A stretch of DNA of 22,857 nt from Candidatus Uhrbacteria bacterium (GCA_903828685.1 CAIKNB010000071.1:1-22857); one strand, 5' to 3'; positions 6,749 through 14,000 are shown, counted from the stretch's first letter. The notes: generated from the letters alone by a model not told the origin. Program-made: numbers and translations.

Positions 6749-7221
6749 TGCCTCGAGGCAATAAAATTGCTATGCGTAATATCAAGACCGCGAGACTCCT
6801 GATCTGCGTGTTTACGTTGAGCTCGCTTTTCGCTTGGTGTATGCCGGCAACAGTCCATGCTGAAACCGCCGGTCAGACCACTGAACAGCAGCAACAACAG
6901 ACTCAAGCGCTGCATGATAAGGCCAATCAGGAAGTTCTTAATCTTTATAGCACTTACAAAGTCACAGACTCCTTGGGCAATAAAAGCATTCCGGCCATCA
7001 TCGCTCGCGTCATCAGTTGGGCGTTGCCGCTAACGGGCGCCCTATTCATGATCATGTTCCTGTACGGAGGATTTACCTGGATGACAGCCGGTGGAGATTT
7101 GGATCGCGTCAAAAAAGCCAACAAAACATTGACCAATGCGGTTATCGGCATGGCGTTGGTATTTTTTGCCTACATTTTGGTCGCCAATGTCATAACCAAA
7201 TTTGGTGCTTCCTTGGGTTAA
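6748..7221 (+). CDS. T4SS-pilin-like protein 3
   Basis: 157 aa. The start ATG overlaps the preceding TGA (TGATG), so translation is probably coupled; ATG 6772 is an alternative. The signal peptide ends near ATVHAE (about residue 39). The external segment contains a run of Gln (TEQQQQQTQ) and a predicted helix. The module is helix 1 (WALPLTGALFMIMFLYGGF), the conserved turn WMTAGGDLDRVKKA and helix 2 (AVIGMALVFFAYILVANVI). It ends the tightly spaced first half of the array (SBP plus pilins 1-3). About 100 bases without a gene follow. Confidence 0.77.
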   Translation: MPRGNKIAMRNIKTARLLICVFTLSSLFAWCMPATVHAETAGQTTEQQQQQTQALHDKANQEVLNLYSTYKVTDSLGNKSIPAIIARVISWALPLTGALFMIMFLYGGFTWMTAGGDLDRVKKANKTLTNAVIGMALVFFAYILVANVITKFGASLG

Positions 7222-7321
7222 ACTTGGGTCTTTTAGCATTCGACGCGAGGGCGACTTTCTGCTATCCTTACAGCATCACGTTAACGCGTGTAAAAATCAT
7301 GCATCGGAAAGGAGGTGACTC

Positions 7322-7330
7322 ATGACATGA
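7322..7330 (+). other. two-codon ORF (Met-Thr-stop) overlapping the next start codon
   Basis: ATG ACA TGA at 7322-7330. Its ATG lies 6 bases after a consensus AAAGGAGG (7308-7315), the ideal spacing. Its stop overlaps the pilin-4 start ATG at 7327 (ATGA). Pilin 4 could be translated by reinitiation, or the ribosome may simply use 7327 directly at 11-base spacing. Confidence 0.35.
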
Positions 7331-7725
7331 CGCATCGTTTCAAGAAAATCGCGGCTTTGGCCGGTACGCTGGGAATCGCAACGGCATTGGTTTTGCCGAC
7401 AGCGGTTTTTGCAGCTGACGAACTCAATGCTAACGACTTGGGGGTCAACGCCATTCAATCTACCATCAAATTAGGTTCAGGCGACGTGCGCCAGACCGCA
7501 GCCCGCATCATCAATGTGGCGCTGGGGTTCCTGGGCATAGTAGCTGTGGTCATCGTATTGCTGGGCGGCTTTAAGTGGATGATTGCCGGAGGCAATGACG
7601 AAAAGACTGCGGAAGCCAAGAAGCTCATCGTTTCAGGCATTATCGGTTTAGCCATCATTCTTTCTGCCTGGGCCATCACTAGCTTCGTCATTTCACGCTT
7701 AGTCACCGCGACGCAGGATACATAA
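7327..7725 (+). CDS. T4SS-pilin-like protein 4
   Basis: 132 aa from ATG 7327. The signal peptide ends near PTAVFAADE (about residue 30). The short external part (ELNANDLGVNAIQSTIKLGSGDVRQ) has no Cys. Helix 1 is NVALGFLGIVAVVIVLLGGF, the turn WMIAGGNDEKTAEAKK and helix 2 IIGLAIILSAWAITSFVI. AAAGGAGG (7308-7315) is the strongest Shine-Dalgarno of the array. An in-frame GTG at 7315 lies inside that Shine-Dalgarno and is unlikely to be used. It starts the second half of the array, possibly with its own promoter, although no convincing -35/-10 pair is visible in 7222-7300. Confidence 0.78.
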   Translation: MTHRFKKIAALAGTLGIATALVLPTAVFAADELNANDLGVNAIQSTIKLGSGDVRQTAARIINVALGFLGIVAVVIVLLGGFKWMIAGGNDEKTAEAKKLIVSGIIGLAIILSAWAITSFVISRLVTATQDT

Positions 7726-7728
7726 TGG

Positions 7729-7748
7729 CAGGAGGCTAAGGCCTCCTG
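7729..7748 (+). other. intergenic hairpin between pilin genes 4 and 5
   Basis: CAGGAGGC (7729-7736) and GCCTCCTG (7741-7748) form a perfect 8-bp stem with loop TAAG. No T-run follows, so it is not a standard terminator. It sits between a stop codon and the next ATG (7758) and encloses the only AGGAGG nearby. It could be an mRNA processing or stability element that tunes subunit ratios. Confidence 0.5.
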
Positions 7749-7757
7749 TCCTGGAAT

Positions 7758-8183
7758 ATGAAAGCCATTAGTAAAATCATCACAACAGGCATTGTCGCTT
7801 CAGCTGTTCTCGTGACGGCTGCTAACGGCGTCCGGGCTGCTGCGGGTTCGGGGGGCATAACCGGATCGATCCAGACTGGGTTGAACTCCGCTGCCAGCCC
7901 ATACACGCAAGGAGGGCAAACTACAGCTGGCGATCTTCCCAAGTTGGTCGGTAATCTTATCGCCCAAGCCATTACGCTCTTAGGCGCAGTTCTGCTGGTC
8001 ATGCTGCTGTGGGGAGGTTTCCTGTGGATGACGGCTGGCGGCGAAGGAGAAAAGGTAAAGAAAGCCAAAGCCATTATCCAGAATGCCATCATCGGCCTGG
8101 TTATCATCGTGGCCGCCTATGCCATTGCCAATTTCGTCATCGCCGCGTTGAGCAATGCCACAGGAGGAGGCACGGGGAGCTGA
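7758..8183 (+). CDS. T4SS-pilin-like protein 5
   Basis: 141 aa. The signal peptide ends near NGVRAAAG (about residue 28). The Gly/Ser/Thr/Gln-rich external part (about 29-65) has no Cys. The module is helix 1 (LIAQAITLLGAVLLVMLLWGGF), the turn LWMTAGGEGEKVKKAKAI and helix 2 (AIIGLVIIVAAYAIANFVI), with a short Gly-rich tail. It is closest to pilin 6, sharing FLWMTA, EKVKKAK and GLVIIVAAYAI, which suggests a recent duplication. There is no clear Shine-Dalgarno at normal spacing. The 20-base hairpin at 7729-7748 precedes it. Confidence 0.78.
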   Translation: MKAISKIITTGIVASAVLVTAANGVRAAAGSGGITGSIQTGLNSAASPYTQGGQTTAGDLPKLVGNLIAQAITLLGAVLLVMLLWGGFLWMTAGGEGEKVKKAKAIIQNAIIGLVIIVAAYAIANFVIAALSNATGGGTGS

Positions 8184-8256
8184 TCTAGCAACGAGTTTCC
8201 TGCTTCTCGGTTTCGGAAATACTAATCGTCTGTGACAAGCAAGCCTAACACTACTT

Positions 8257-8640
8257 ATGAAGCATCTTAAATCACTCACCATAGCTCTGGGAACAGGATT
8301 AGCCTTGTTGCCTTACCGCGTTTTGGCTGTGAATCCGTTCACTACAGCCCAAACCAATGTGCAGCAGGTCGGTTCTTCTGCCGGCATCAACCAAGGCAGC
8401 CTCATGCCAATGATCGGCAACCTGATCAATGCAGCGTTGTCTTTCCTGGGCGTGGTATTCCTGGCTATCGTACTGTACGCCGGATTCCTATGGATGACGG
8501 CGCAAGGTTCGGAAGAGAAGGTCAAGAAGGCAAAGGAAATGATCTTCCAGGGCATCGTGGGTTTGGTCATCATCGTAGCAGCTTACGCCATTTCGAGTTT
8601 CGTCATGGCCTCGCTACTCAACGCCACGTCAGCCACGTGA
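8257..8640 (+). CDS. T4SS-pilin-like protein 6
   Basis: 127 aa, the shortest copy. The signal peptide ends near PYRVLAVN (about residue 25). The external segment (PFTTAQTNVQQVGSSAGINQGS) has no Cys. The module is helix 1 (LINAALSFLGVVFLAIVLYAGF), the turn LWMTAQGSEEKVKKAKEM and helix 2 (GIVGLVIIVAAYAISSFVM). It lies 73 bases after pilin 5 without a clear Shine-Dalgarno. It is followed by a palindrome and a terminator-like hairpin, which close the array. As for the others, PF18895/VirB2-type membership is inferred from topology and the GGF-x-WMTA...VKKAK turn, not from a search. Confidence 0.78.
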   Translation: MKHLKSLTIALGTGLALLPYRVLAVNPFTTAQTNVQQVGSSAGINQGSLMPMIGNLINAALSFLGVVFLAIVLYAGFLWMTAQGSEEKVKKAKEMIFQGIVGLVIIVAAYAISSFVMASLLNATSAT

Positions 8641-8642
8641 CG

Positions 8643-8660
8643 GTTCGTTGCGCAACGAAC
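8643..8660. repeat. 18-bp perfect palindrome
   Basis: GTTCGTTGCGCAACGAAC is fully self-complementary with no spacer. It lies 2 bases after the pilin-6 stop and just before a second hairpin. It is too symmetric for an ordinary terminator loop. It could be a protein-binding site or the first half of a double terminator. Confidence 0.5.
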
Positions 8661-8666
8661 AATCGC

Positions 8667-8700
8667 AAACTCCCCGCCTAGACGGGGAGTTTGTGCGTTT
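8667..8700 (+). terminator. probable terminator of the pilin array
   Basis: AAACTCCCCG (8667-8676) pairs with CGGGGAGTTT (8683-8692) over 10 bp with loop CCTAGA. The T-run is weak (TTTGTGCGTTT). Confidence 0.6.
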
Positions 8701-8703
8701 AAT
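8698..8703 (+). promoter_or_regulatory. possible -10 box for the gene at 8716
   Basis: TTTAAT lies 12 bases before ATG 8716. No clear -35 is seen because the preceding terminator occupies that space. No Shine-Dalgarno is visible. Confidence 0.3.
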
Positions 8704-8715
8704 GTCTAAGATTGT

Positions 8716-10284
8716 ATGCTGAAGCAGATGCAACTACGCGCCTACCAGCGTTCCATGCTTGTATTTTTGGCCTCAGCGGCCTGGTTTTCGTTGTTTATGC
8801 CCTGGAATGGCTTGAATGATCCGGATGCGTTTTATCATGCCAAAATGACGTCATTATTGTGGGCGCTGGGACCGCTGCACGTTTTCCCTTGGTTGGATCT
8901 GACACTCATAGGCCAGCATTTCGCGGATCTGCACTTCTTGTTCCATGTTCTGCTAGTCCCATTTGTCCAGTTTTTTGGTCTGTTCCAGGGTTTGCGTCTA
9001 GCCTCAATCATTTTCGCTGCACTGTTTATGGCCGCGTTCGAGGCGTGCTTGCGTTGGTTCAAAGTCCCGCACTCTTTGATTTGGACTGCGCTTTTGGCTT
9101 TTACCCAGCCTTTCGTATTCCGTTTGCTCTTAGGCAAGGCCACGCCTCTGGCGCTCATCTGGTACGTGCTTGGACTCACATCCGCATGGAAGCGCAAACC
9201 GTGGTTAATGGCTTTGATTTGCATGCTTTTTGCCTTGTCGCATGCAGGCTGGATATATTTGGCCGGTTCGATTGTACTCATGTGCGTCGGTCGCATCTTG
9301 TACGACAAGATCGTGGCGGAAAAATCCTGGAGCGACTGCGTTGCGGCTTGCGGTTGGCGCGAGGCGTTGGCCGCTTTTATGGGCGGAGCCTGCGGTCTGC
9401 TGCTGCATCCGAATTTTCCGCAAGACATCGTATTAAGCTGGACGCAGATTTTTACCATAGGCCTTGGCACGCCATTTCAACATGTGGTTTTGGGCACTGA
9501 ATGGCAACCGGCTGACTTGGCGTTTTTGTCCACGACTTTTGCGCCTTGGATCATTGTTGCTTTAGGCGGCATGGCCGGACTGTTCGTGGCCGCACGACGG
9601 CCATTGGATCAGGCGCGCGCGCAGCTCGCGATTTGTTTCGGGCTTATCTTTGCCGTGCTGTTGGCTTTGACCGTGAAGAGCGTACGCAACGTGGAATATC
9701 TGGGACCGTCTGCGGCGCTGTGGTGCGCAGCTATTTGGTCCATGGTAGATGAGCGGCGCTTAGGACAGCAGCTGCGCGAGCATCTGAAACAGTACAGCAA
9801 GCTCGTCAGTCGGAGCATAACGGTCGTGTTTATTTTGGTTCTGGCTGTTGTGTTATGGCGCGAAGCCGACGGAATCTGGCGCGGGTTCCATTCCGTGCAT
9901 TATCCGGACAGCATCTATCGCGCCACCGTGTCGGCGATTTCCTCGCGTGCGCAAACAGGGGACCGCATATTCAATTCCAGCTGGGACGAATTCCCCATGC
10001 TGTTCGCGGCTGACGACCGGTTAAAATATATTTCCGGTCTGGATCCGACTTTTTTATACGCGGCTTCGTCAACTTTATCCGATGACGTCACGCAGCTGAC
10101 CTTGGGCCAGACCACTTCCACCAAAGAACAGGCCTGGGAGCTTATCCACGACAAGTTGGATTCAAAATTCGTGTTTGTGAGCCGTAAATTCCATCAAAAG
10201 TTCCTGGAGCTGCTGGCTGCTGATCCGCGTTACGTTAAAATCGCAGATAATTCCGATAGCCTGGCTTTTCAGGTAAAACCCTAA
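8716..10284 (+). CDS. multi-spanning membrane protein, GT-C glycosyltransferase-like
   Basis: 522 aa with about ten hydrophobic helices between residues 12 and 390, then a soluble C-terminal domain. After the first helix comes LNDPDAFYHAKM (residues 33-44), an acidic loop placed like the catalytic D-x-D/D-P-x-x-Y-H loop of GT-C enzymes such as STT3/AglB and PMT-type transferases. The C-terminal part contains NSSWDEFPMLFAADDRLKYI and GLDPTFLYA, a pattern I associate with uncharacterised GT-C-like proteins. Such enzymes use lipid-linked sugars on the outer membrane face. The acceptor is unknown, but neighbouring galU and exported pilin-like proteins make surface glycosylation a reasonable guess. 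It could also be a non-enzymatic membrane protein. Confidence 0.65.
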   Translation: MLKQMQLRAYQRSMLVFLASAAWFSLFMPWNGLNDPDAFYHAKMTSLLWALGPLHVFPWLDLTLIGQHFADLHFLFHVLLVPFVQFFGLFQGLRLASIIFAALFMAAFEACLRWFKVPHSLIWTALLAFTQPFVFRLLLGKATPLALIWYVLGLTSAWKRKPWLMALICMLFALSHAGWIYLAGSIVLMCVGRILYDKIVAEKSWSDCVAACGWREALAAFMGGACGLLLHPNFPQDIVLSWTQIFTIGLGTPFQHVVLGTEWQPADLAFLSTTFAPWIIVALGGMAGLFVAARRPLDQARAQLAICFGLIFAVLLALTVKSVRNVEYLGPSAALWCAAIWSMVDERRLGQQLREHLKQYSKLVSRSITVVFILVLAVVLWREADGIWRGFHSVHYPDSIYRATVSAISSRAQTGDRIFNSSWDEFPMLFAADDRLKYISGLDPTFLYAASSTLSDDVTQLTLGQTTSTKEQAWELIHDKLDSKFVFVSRKFHQKFLELLAADPRYVKIADNSDSLAFQVKP

Positions 10285-10310
10285 TTTTCAGCTTATTTTA
10301 GCTGAAAATT
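10283..10310 (+). terminator. AT-rich hairpin after the GT-C-like gene
   Basis: AATTTTCAGC (10283-10292) pairs with GCTGAAAATT (10301-10310) over 10 bp. The loop is TTATTTTA, and the stem begins in the stop codon. No clean T-run follows, so termination is uncertain. Confidence 0.45.
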
Positions 10311-10347
10311 ATTGGCTAGATTTAGCCACTTTTTGTTAATCGATTAC

Positions 10348-10376
10348 TTGACGAAGAGCCCATTTTATGCTAATTT
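10348..10376 (+). promoter_or_regulatory. promoter of the 10494-13909 operon
   Basis: TTGACG (10348-10353), a 17-bp spacer ending in TGC, then TAATTT (10371-10376), i.e. an extended -10. It predicts a leader of about 110 bases before ATG 10494. Confidence 0.55.
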
Positions 10377-10400
10377 ATTCAGTTCTTTAATGCAGCAGAC

Positions 10401-10422
10401 CATCTTGCAATTCCGCAAGATG
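10401..10422 (+). promoter_or_regulatory. hairpin in the 5' leader of the 10494 operon
   Basis: CATCTTGC (10401-10408) and GCAAGATG (10415-10422) form a perfect 8-bp stem with loop AATTCC. It sits about 20 bases downstream of the predicted transcription start and could stabilise or regulate the mRNA. No known riboswitch is recognised. Confidence 0.45.
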
Positions 10423-10493
10423 TGCGTTAGCTGTATTAATGGGACGCGTAATTTCGACAATTTAACATTCCCCGAAAAGGGAAGGAGATTCAC

Positions 10494-11516
10494 ATGGTAG
10501 ACGATAATGACGACGAGGATGAGGATGTCGATTTCGGGAAAGAGGATGATGACGACGAGGATGACGACGAGGCTGAATCAAGCCCGTCGAGCGTTCGCAG
10601 AGACGATGGCAGGAATAACGGAAGAGGAAACGGCATGAACAACCGAGGACGCAACCAGAACCAAGGCCGCAACAATCAGCGGCGCTTCGTGGATGTTTCG
10701 AGCGATTCATCCTATGTCTGGCGGCTCATCGGTATGATGGTCGCCACTTTTGCCAACGATGTCGGCAAGATGGGCTTTAAGATCCCAGCCATCAATACTT
10801 CGCTCGAAGTCGTCCAGAGCGCTATCGGTCCGAAACTCACCAGTTTCGGTATCAACGCTTTGGCGGCCGCCATTCAAGTTCCGGATGTGGTCAAGGGTTT
10901 GGTGCGCAACGTCGGTTTGCCCGAGCAGATCAACATGCTTGGCGACGACTTCATTGATGATTGTTTCGAAGGCCTGCGAATGGCTTTGCGCGACAATTCG
11001 TTGGATGAAGGCGCGGCGCACAAGGCCATCCAAAGTGCGAGCGAAAAGCTCCGCGGCAAGACCGATCGCCTGGCAGTCAAAAGCCTGGAAGAGGCCTATC
11101 TGCTGCTCGATGAAGTTGAGCAGCAAGAGACGCGCTGGCTGTTGGCTGCATTCAGTCCGGAAGAGCGCAAAACTTTCGACCAGTACCGGCCCAAACTCTC
11201 CAGTTTGCCGGCGCTCAAGGCTTTGCTGCGCGTAACGCAAGCGGCGGCGCGAGCTGCGGAATTGTCCGGTCAGAATGCCGCGGAGCAGAATGCGGCACGT
11301 AAGACCGAGAGCTTGTCCTATCTTAAGAATCTGTATGGCGAAACCAAGCCGCATGCGCCGGTCATCCCCGGCATCTTCGGAGCCATCAAGTCGACCATCA
11401 AATCGGCGGATAGCTTCGTTGTGGACCATCTCAAACCACCGGCAGACGAACCCGATCCCGTGGTCGTGAAGGTCCGAAGCATTCGGTACAACCTGAAAAT
11501 GAAGCGTTCGCTGTAG
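10494..11516 (+). CDS. hypothetical protein with acidic and Arg/Asn/Gly-rich N-terminus, 340 aa
   Basis: Not recognised. Residues 1-30 are almost all Asp and Glu. Residues 35-64 are Arg/Asn/Gly/Gln-rich and basic. Together they form a disordered acidic-then-basic block of about 65 residues. Residues 70-340 look mainly helical (FANDVGKMGFKIPAINTS; DDCFEGLRMALRDNSLDE; AYLLLDEVEQQETRWLLAAF), with an Ala-rich coiled-coil-like stretch (VTQAAARAAELSGQNAAEQN) near 245-265 and a basic C-terminus. There is no signal peptide. A good Shine-Dalgarno AAGGAG (10482-10487) lies 6 bases before ATG. It is followed after 23 bases by the large membrane protein gene and probably forms an operon with it. It may be a cytoplasmic partner of that protein. 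Confidence 0.8.
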   Translation: MVDDNDDEDEDVDFGKEDDDDEDDDEAESSPSSVRRDDGRNNGRGNGMNNRGRNQNQGRNNQRRFVDVSSDSSYVWRLIGMMVATFANDVGKMGFKIPAINTSLEVVQSAIGPKLTSFGINALAAAIQVPDVVKGLVRNVGLPEQINMLGDDFIDDCFEGLRMALRDNSLDEGAAHKAIQSASEKLRGKTDRLAVKSLEEAYLLLDEVEQQETRWLLAAFSPEERKTFDQYRPKLSSLPALKALLRVTQAAARAAELSGQNAAEQNAARKTESLSYLKNLYGETKPHAPVIPGIFGAIKSTIKSADSFVVDHLKPPADEPDPVVVKVRSIRYNLKMKRSL

Positions 11517-11539
11517 CGGACGTTCAGCGAGGAGTGATC

Positions 11540-13909
11540 ATGCTGTTTGTCATCGCACTGGCGATCGTATCGGTCGCAGTCATCCTGGGCGTCATGTACG
11601 CCCATCACGCAGGCCAAGGCGAGAGGCTCGAAGAGGGACTAGGTATGTTCCGAGACGGGCTTTCAAGGCTCATGGCCATACTTCGCGAAGAGTACCACGA
11701 CGGCATCATCCCGCTGTTCCGCAGGTTGCGGATCGCGGTCATGGTGGTGTTGGTGCTCGGCGGAGTCACGGCGCTGTTTTTGGCCGGCGACCAGCTGGTG
11801 CAGTCAGCCAGCAGCCGTGTTCCCGAGACAGTAGTCACGGGCAAGGGTGTAATCGTCGCCAACGCTCTGTATCACGCGCCGTTGCATGTTTCGTTCGGCG
11901 TAGCGTTGTTCATCCTGCTGGTAGCAGGCGTCGGCGCCGCAGCCGTCTGGTTCCTGGGTCGTCCCCAGCCCGAGCAGACTGGCCGAGTCACGTTGCCGGC
12001 GGCGGAAATTCAACGGGGTATGGCAACTATCGTGGCAGGAAGCGACAGAGTAGTCGTGAATTTTGCCGCCGTAGCTACGCCTCCCGTGATCAAGATCACG
12101 CCCTTCGACGAAACGGATGAGTTCACGGTGCAGCATGTGACGGAACAGAGCTTTACGCTCGTCCTATCGCAGCCTGTGACCGAGCGTCATACCTTCAATT
12201 GGGAAGCAGCCGTCAAGCCGCGTGCTGTCGTCAACTTCCTACCCGTCAACACGGTACCGATCATCCGGATCAGGCCGTTCGATGGGGACAGGGGATTCGA
12301 AATCACGGACATCACCAACGATTCTTTCGCGTTGCTGTTGGATGAATTGCCTACGGCGCCTCGCGTCATCAATTGGACCGTACGCGAACGTCCGGCGAGC
12401 AGCCCGGTCGTGGACATCTCGACCTCAACGGTCTGGTCGCTTCTGGCGCTCGGCATCGCCTATTTCATCTGCGGCATCAGCTTCGGGAGCCGGATGTACG
12501 TGGCCATGAGCATTCCGTTCGTTGCCATGTCGCTGTACATCTTCTTCAAAGTTTGGCAGCTCATGGCTAAGATCGCCGAGCTGGCGGCCGATACGTTAGA
12601 GATGGGACCTAACCTGGTACTCCGTCTGACGCAGGCAGCCTTGACCAGAAACTGGAAGAAGCTCGAGGAGATGATGGAGAAGCATGTCGACTCCTCGCAG
12701 CAGGCCATAAGCCTGGTCAACCAGGAACAGTGGGAAAAGACGCGGCAGCAAACCGCACTCAACGTCACCATGGCGTTGGTCCTGCTCTACTCGCTGTGCA
12801 TCTTGTCGCCCTCCTGGCCGTTCCTCACGGCGGCGCTCCTGGTGCAGGGCATATCAGTCGGAGCATTGTGGATCCTGTGGCGCACGGCGAAATCCGATAA
12901 TTCGTTCTTCAAGAACAACTTTTATCGGGTAGAGTATTTCGTGGCCAAGGCCAAAGAACGCGGCCTGTACCTGTACTACGGACTGGTGACTCTGATTGCG
13001 GTCTGTGTCGCTACCATCATTCTGGTGCCTGGCGCAGAAGGTCGGTTCGATGAGCTCTTGGCTGCGCTTTGCACGCTAGGACTCGGAACCGTAGAAGGTG
13101 CCACCAGCGCCATCCTCAAAGGCTTGGCCTGGCTCGTAGGCGCCATCTTGTCCGCAGGCGTGGTGATGGTGTTGTGGCCCAAGCGCAGCAATATGCTCAC
13201 CTTCACTAACAAGCAAGGCATTCAAGTCACAGAGCCGGCGCGCGAGCCTTCATTTCCGCGCTTGCGCAAACTGCTCGCTTTCCCGTTCGCCTTGATTCTC
13301 CTGGCTTGCATCGCAGGATTCATCTGGGTGATGGTGCAAGGCGTGGTCGTCGAGGTTTCTGCCACCATGCTCTCCAAGTTCATTCCCCATGCCGAAGCCA
13401 CTTCGGTTCCGGGCGTGAAGCTGACTTGGCCTACGGTGCCTGGAGCAACCGGCTATCACATCGAGCGGCGCGAGCTGCACCAAGCCAAGTACGTTCTACT
13501 TGCGGACGATGTAGGCAAGGAGCTTCTGTTTACCAGAGGCGTCACGGCCTACGAGGATCTGGCCAAGGTTGAACGCGGCAAGATGTATTTTTACCGCGTG
13601 ATCGCCCTGGGCGCATTGACTGACGGCGGAGATATCACTTCCACCGAAACCAGTGTGCTCGTGCCTCAAGCCAGCAGCAGCGTCTCGAGTACGAACGTCG
13701 GTTCGGTCGACTCCAGCGCCACCACCGGCAAAAACGGGGTGGCAGGTTCTCCGGGCCATGGCGCGCGCGGCAAACACAGCGCGTGCAGCGGGAAATACTG
13801 CGGCAATTCAGGACTTGATGCTTATTGCCGCAGGCATCCTGACGTCTGTGACGGCACAGACAATGCAGACCCTGATCCGGGAACGGATTCCGAGTCCGCA
13901 TCAGACTGA
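11540..13909 (+). CDS. large membrane protein with duplicated beta-domain, FN3 domain and Cys/Asp-rich tail
   Basis: 789 aa, no family recognised as a whole. Helices lie near residues 1-20, 64-84 and 117-138. Two consecutive beta-rich repeats follow (about 168-222 and 226-281) with the shared pattern VVNF...P-I-I-PFD...F-I/V...SF-L-L...NW, resembling small tail-fibre or H-type-lectin-like repeats of CPR surface proteins. Further helices are near 297-337, 408-446, 478-496, 505-545 and 579-604, with a charged helical stretch at 350-405. A fibronectin-III-like domain (about 620-690: VKLTWPTVPGATGYHIERRE...YFYRVIAL) comes next, then a Ser/Thr linker, a small Cys cluster (CSGKYC...YCRRHPDVC, 749-770) and an Asp-rich end. 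GAGGA (11529-11533) is 6 bases before ATG 11540, preferred over GTG 11534. It is probably a surface or envelope scaffold. Confidence 0.82.
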   Translation: MLFVIALAIVSVAVILGVMYAHHAGQGERLEEGLGMFRDGLSRLMAILREEYHDGIIPLFRRLRIAVMVVLVLGGVTALFLAGDQLVQSASSRVPETVVTGKGVIVANALYHAPLHVSFGVALFILLVAGVGAAAVWFLGRPQPEQTGRVTLPAAEIQRGMATIVAGSDRVVVNFAAVATPPVIKITPFDETDEFTVQHVTEQSFTLVLSQPVTERHTFNWEAAVKPRAVVNFLPVNTVPIIRIRPFDGDRGFEITDITNDSFALLLDELPTAPRVINWTVRERPASSPVVDISTSTVWSLLALGIAYFICGISFGSRMYVAMSIPFVAMSLYIFFKVWQLMAKIAELAADTLEMGPNLVLRLTQAALTRNWKKLEEMMEKHVDSSQQAISLVNQEQWEKTRQQTALNVTMALVLLYSLCILSPSWPFLTAALLVQGISVGALWILWRTAKSDNSFFKNNFYRVEYFVAKAKERGLYLYYGLVTLIAVCVATIILVPGAEGRFDELLAALCTLGLGTVEGATSAILKGLAWLVGAILSAGVVMVLWPKRSNMLTFTNKQGIQVTEPAREPSFPRLRKLLAFPFALILLACIAGFIWVMVQGVVVEVSATMLSKFIPHAEATSVPGVKLTWPTVPGATGYHIERRELHQAKYVLLADDVGKELLFTRGVTAYEDLAKVERGKMYFYRVIALGALTDGGDITSTETSVLVPQASSSVSSTNVGSVDSSATTGKNGVAGSPGHGARGKHSACSGKYCGNSGLDAYCRRHPDVCDGTDNADPDPGTDSESASD

Positions 13910-13920
13910 TCTTTCTTTCG

Positions 13921-13963
13921 ACCTCCTGGTAAGCAATCGTGCTGCCAGGAGGTTTTGTTTTAT
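13921..13963 (+). terminator. intrinsic terminator
   Basis: ACCTCCTGG (13921-13929) pairs with CCAGGAGGT (13945-13953). An inner AGCA/TGCT stem (13932-13935/13940-13943) lies in the loop, and the tail TTTTGTTTTAT follows. Confidence 0.85.
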
Positions 13964-13971
13964 CTCCAGCA

Positions 13972-14000
13972 TTGACAAGTAGTCCTTTTCGTGATAAAGC
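13972..14000 (+). promoter_or_regulatory. promoter of the first Y-x-A-C lipoprotein
   Basis: TTGACA (13972-13977) with AG following, then CTTTTCGTGA and the weak -10 TAAAGC (13995-14000) preceded by TGA (extended -10). About 20 of the first 24 bases match the promoter at 14580. Confidence 0.55.

Noticed and set aside
10312..10500. 62-codon plus-strand ORF before the acidic-protein gene.
   Set aside because: It runs over the promoter and leader hairpin, has no ribosome-binding site, and overlaps the Shine-Dalgarno of the real gene.
13306..13572. Possible frameshifted domain in the +1 frame of the large membrane protein.
   Set aside because: The main frame reads through this segment with membrane helices and the FN3-like domain intact. 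The other frame is a shadow.
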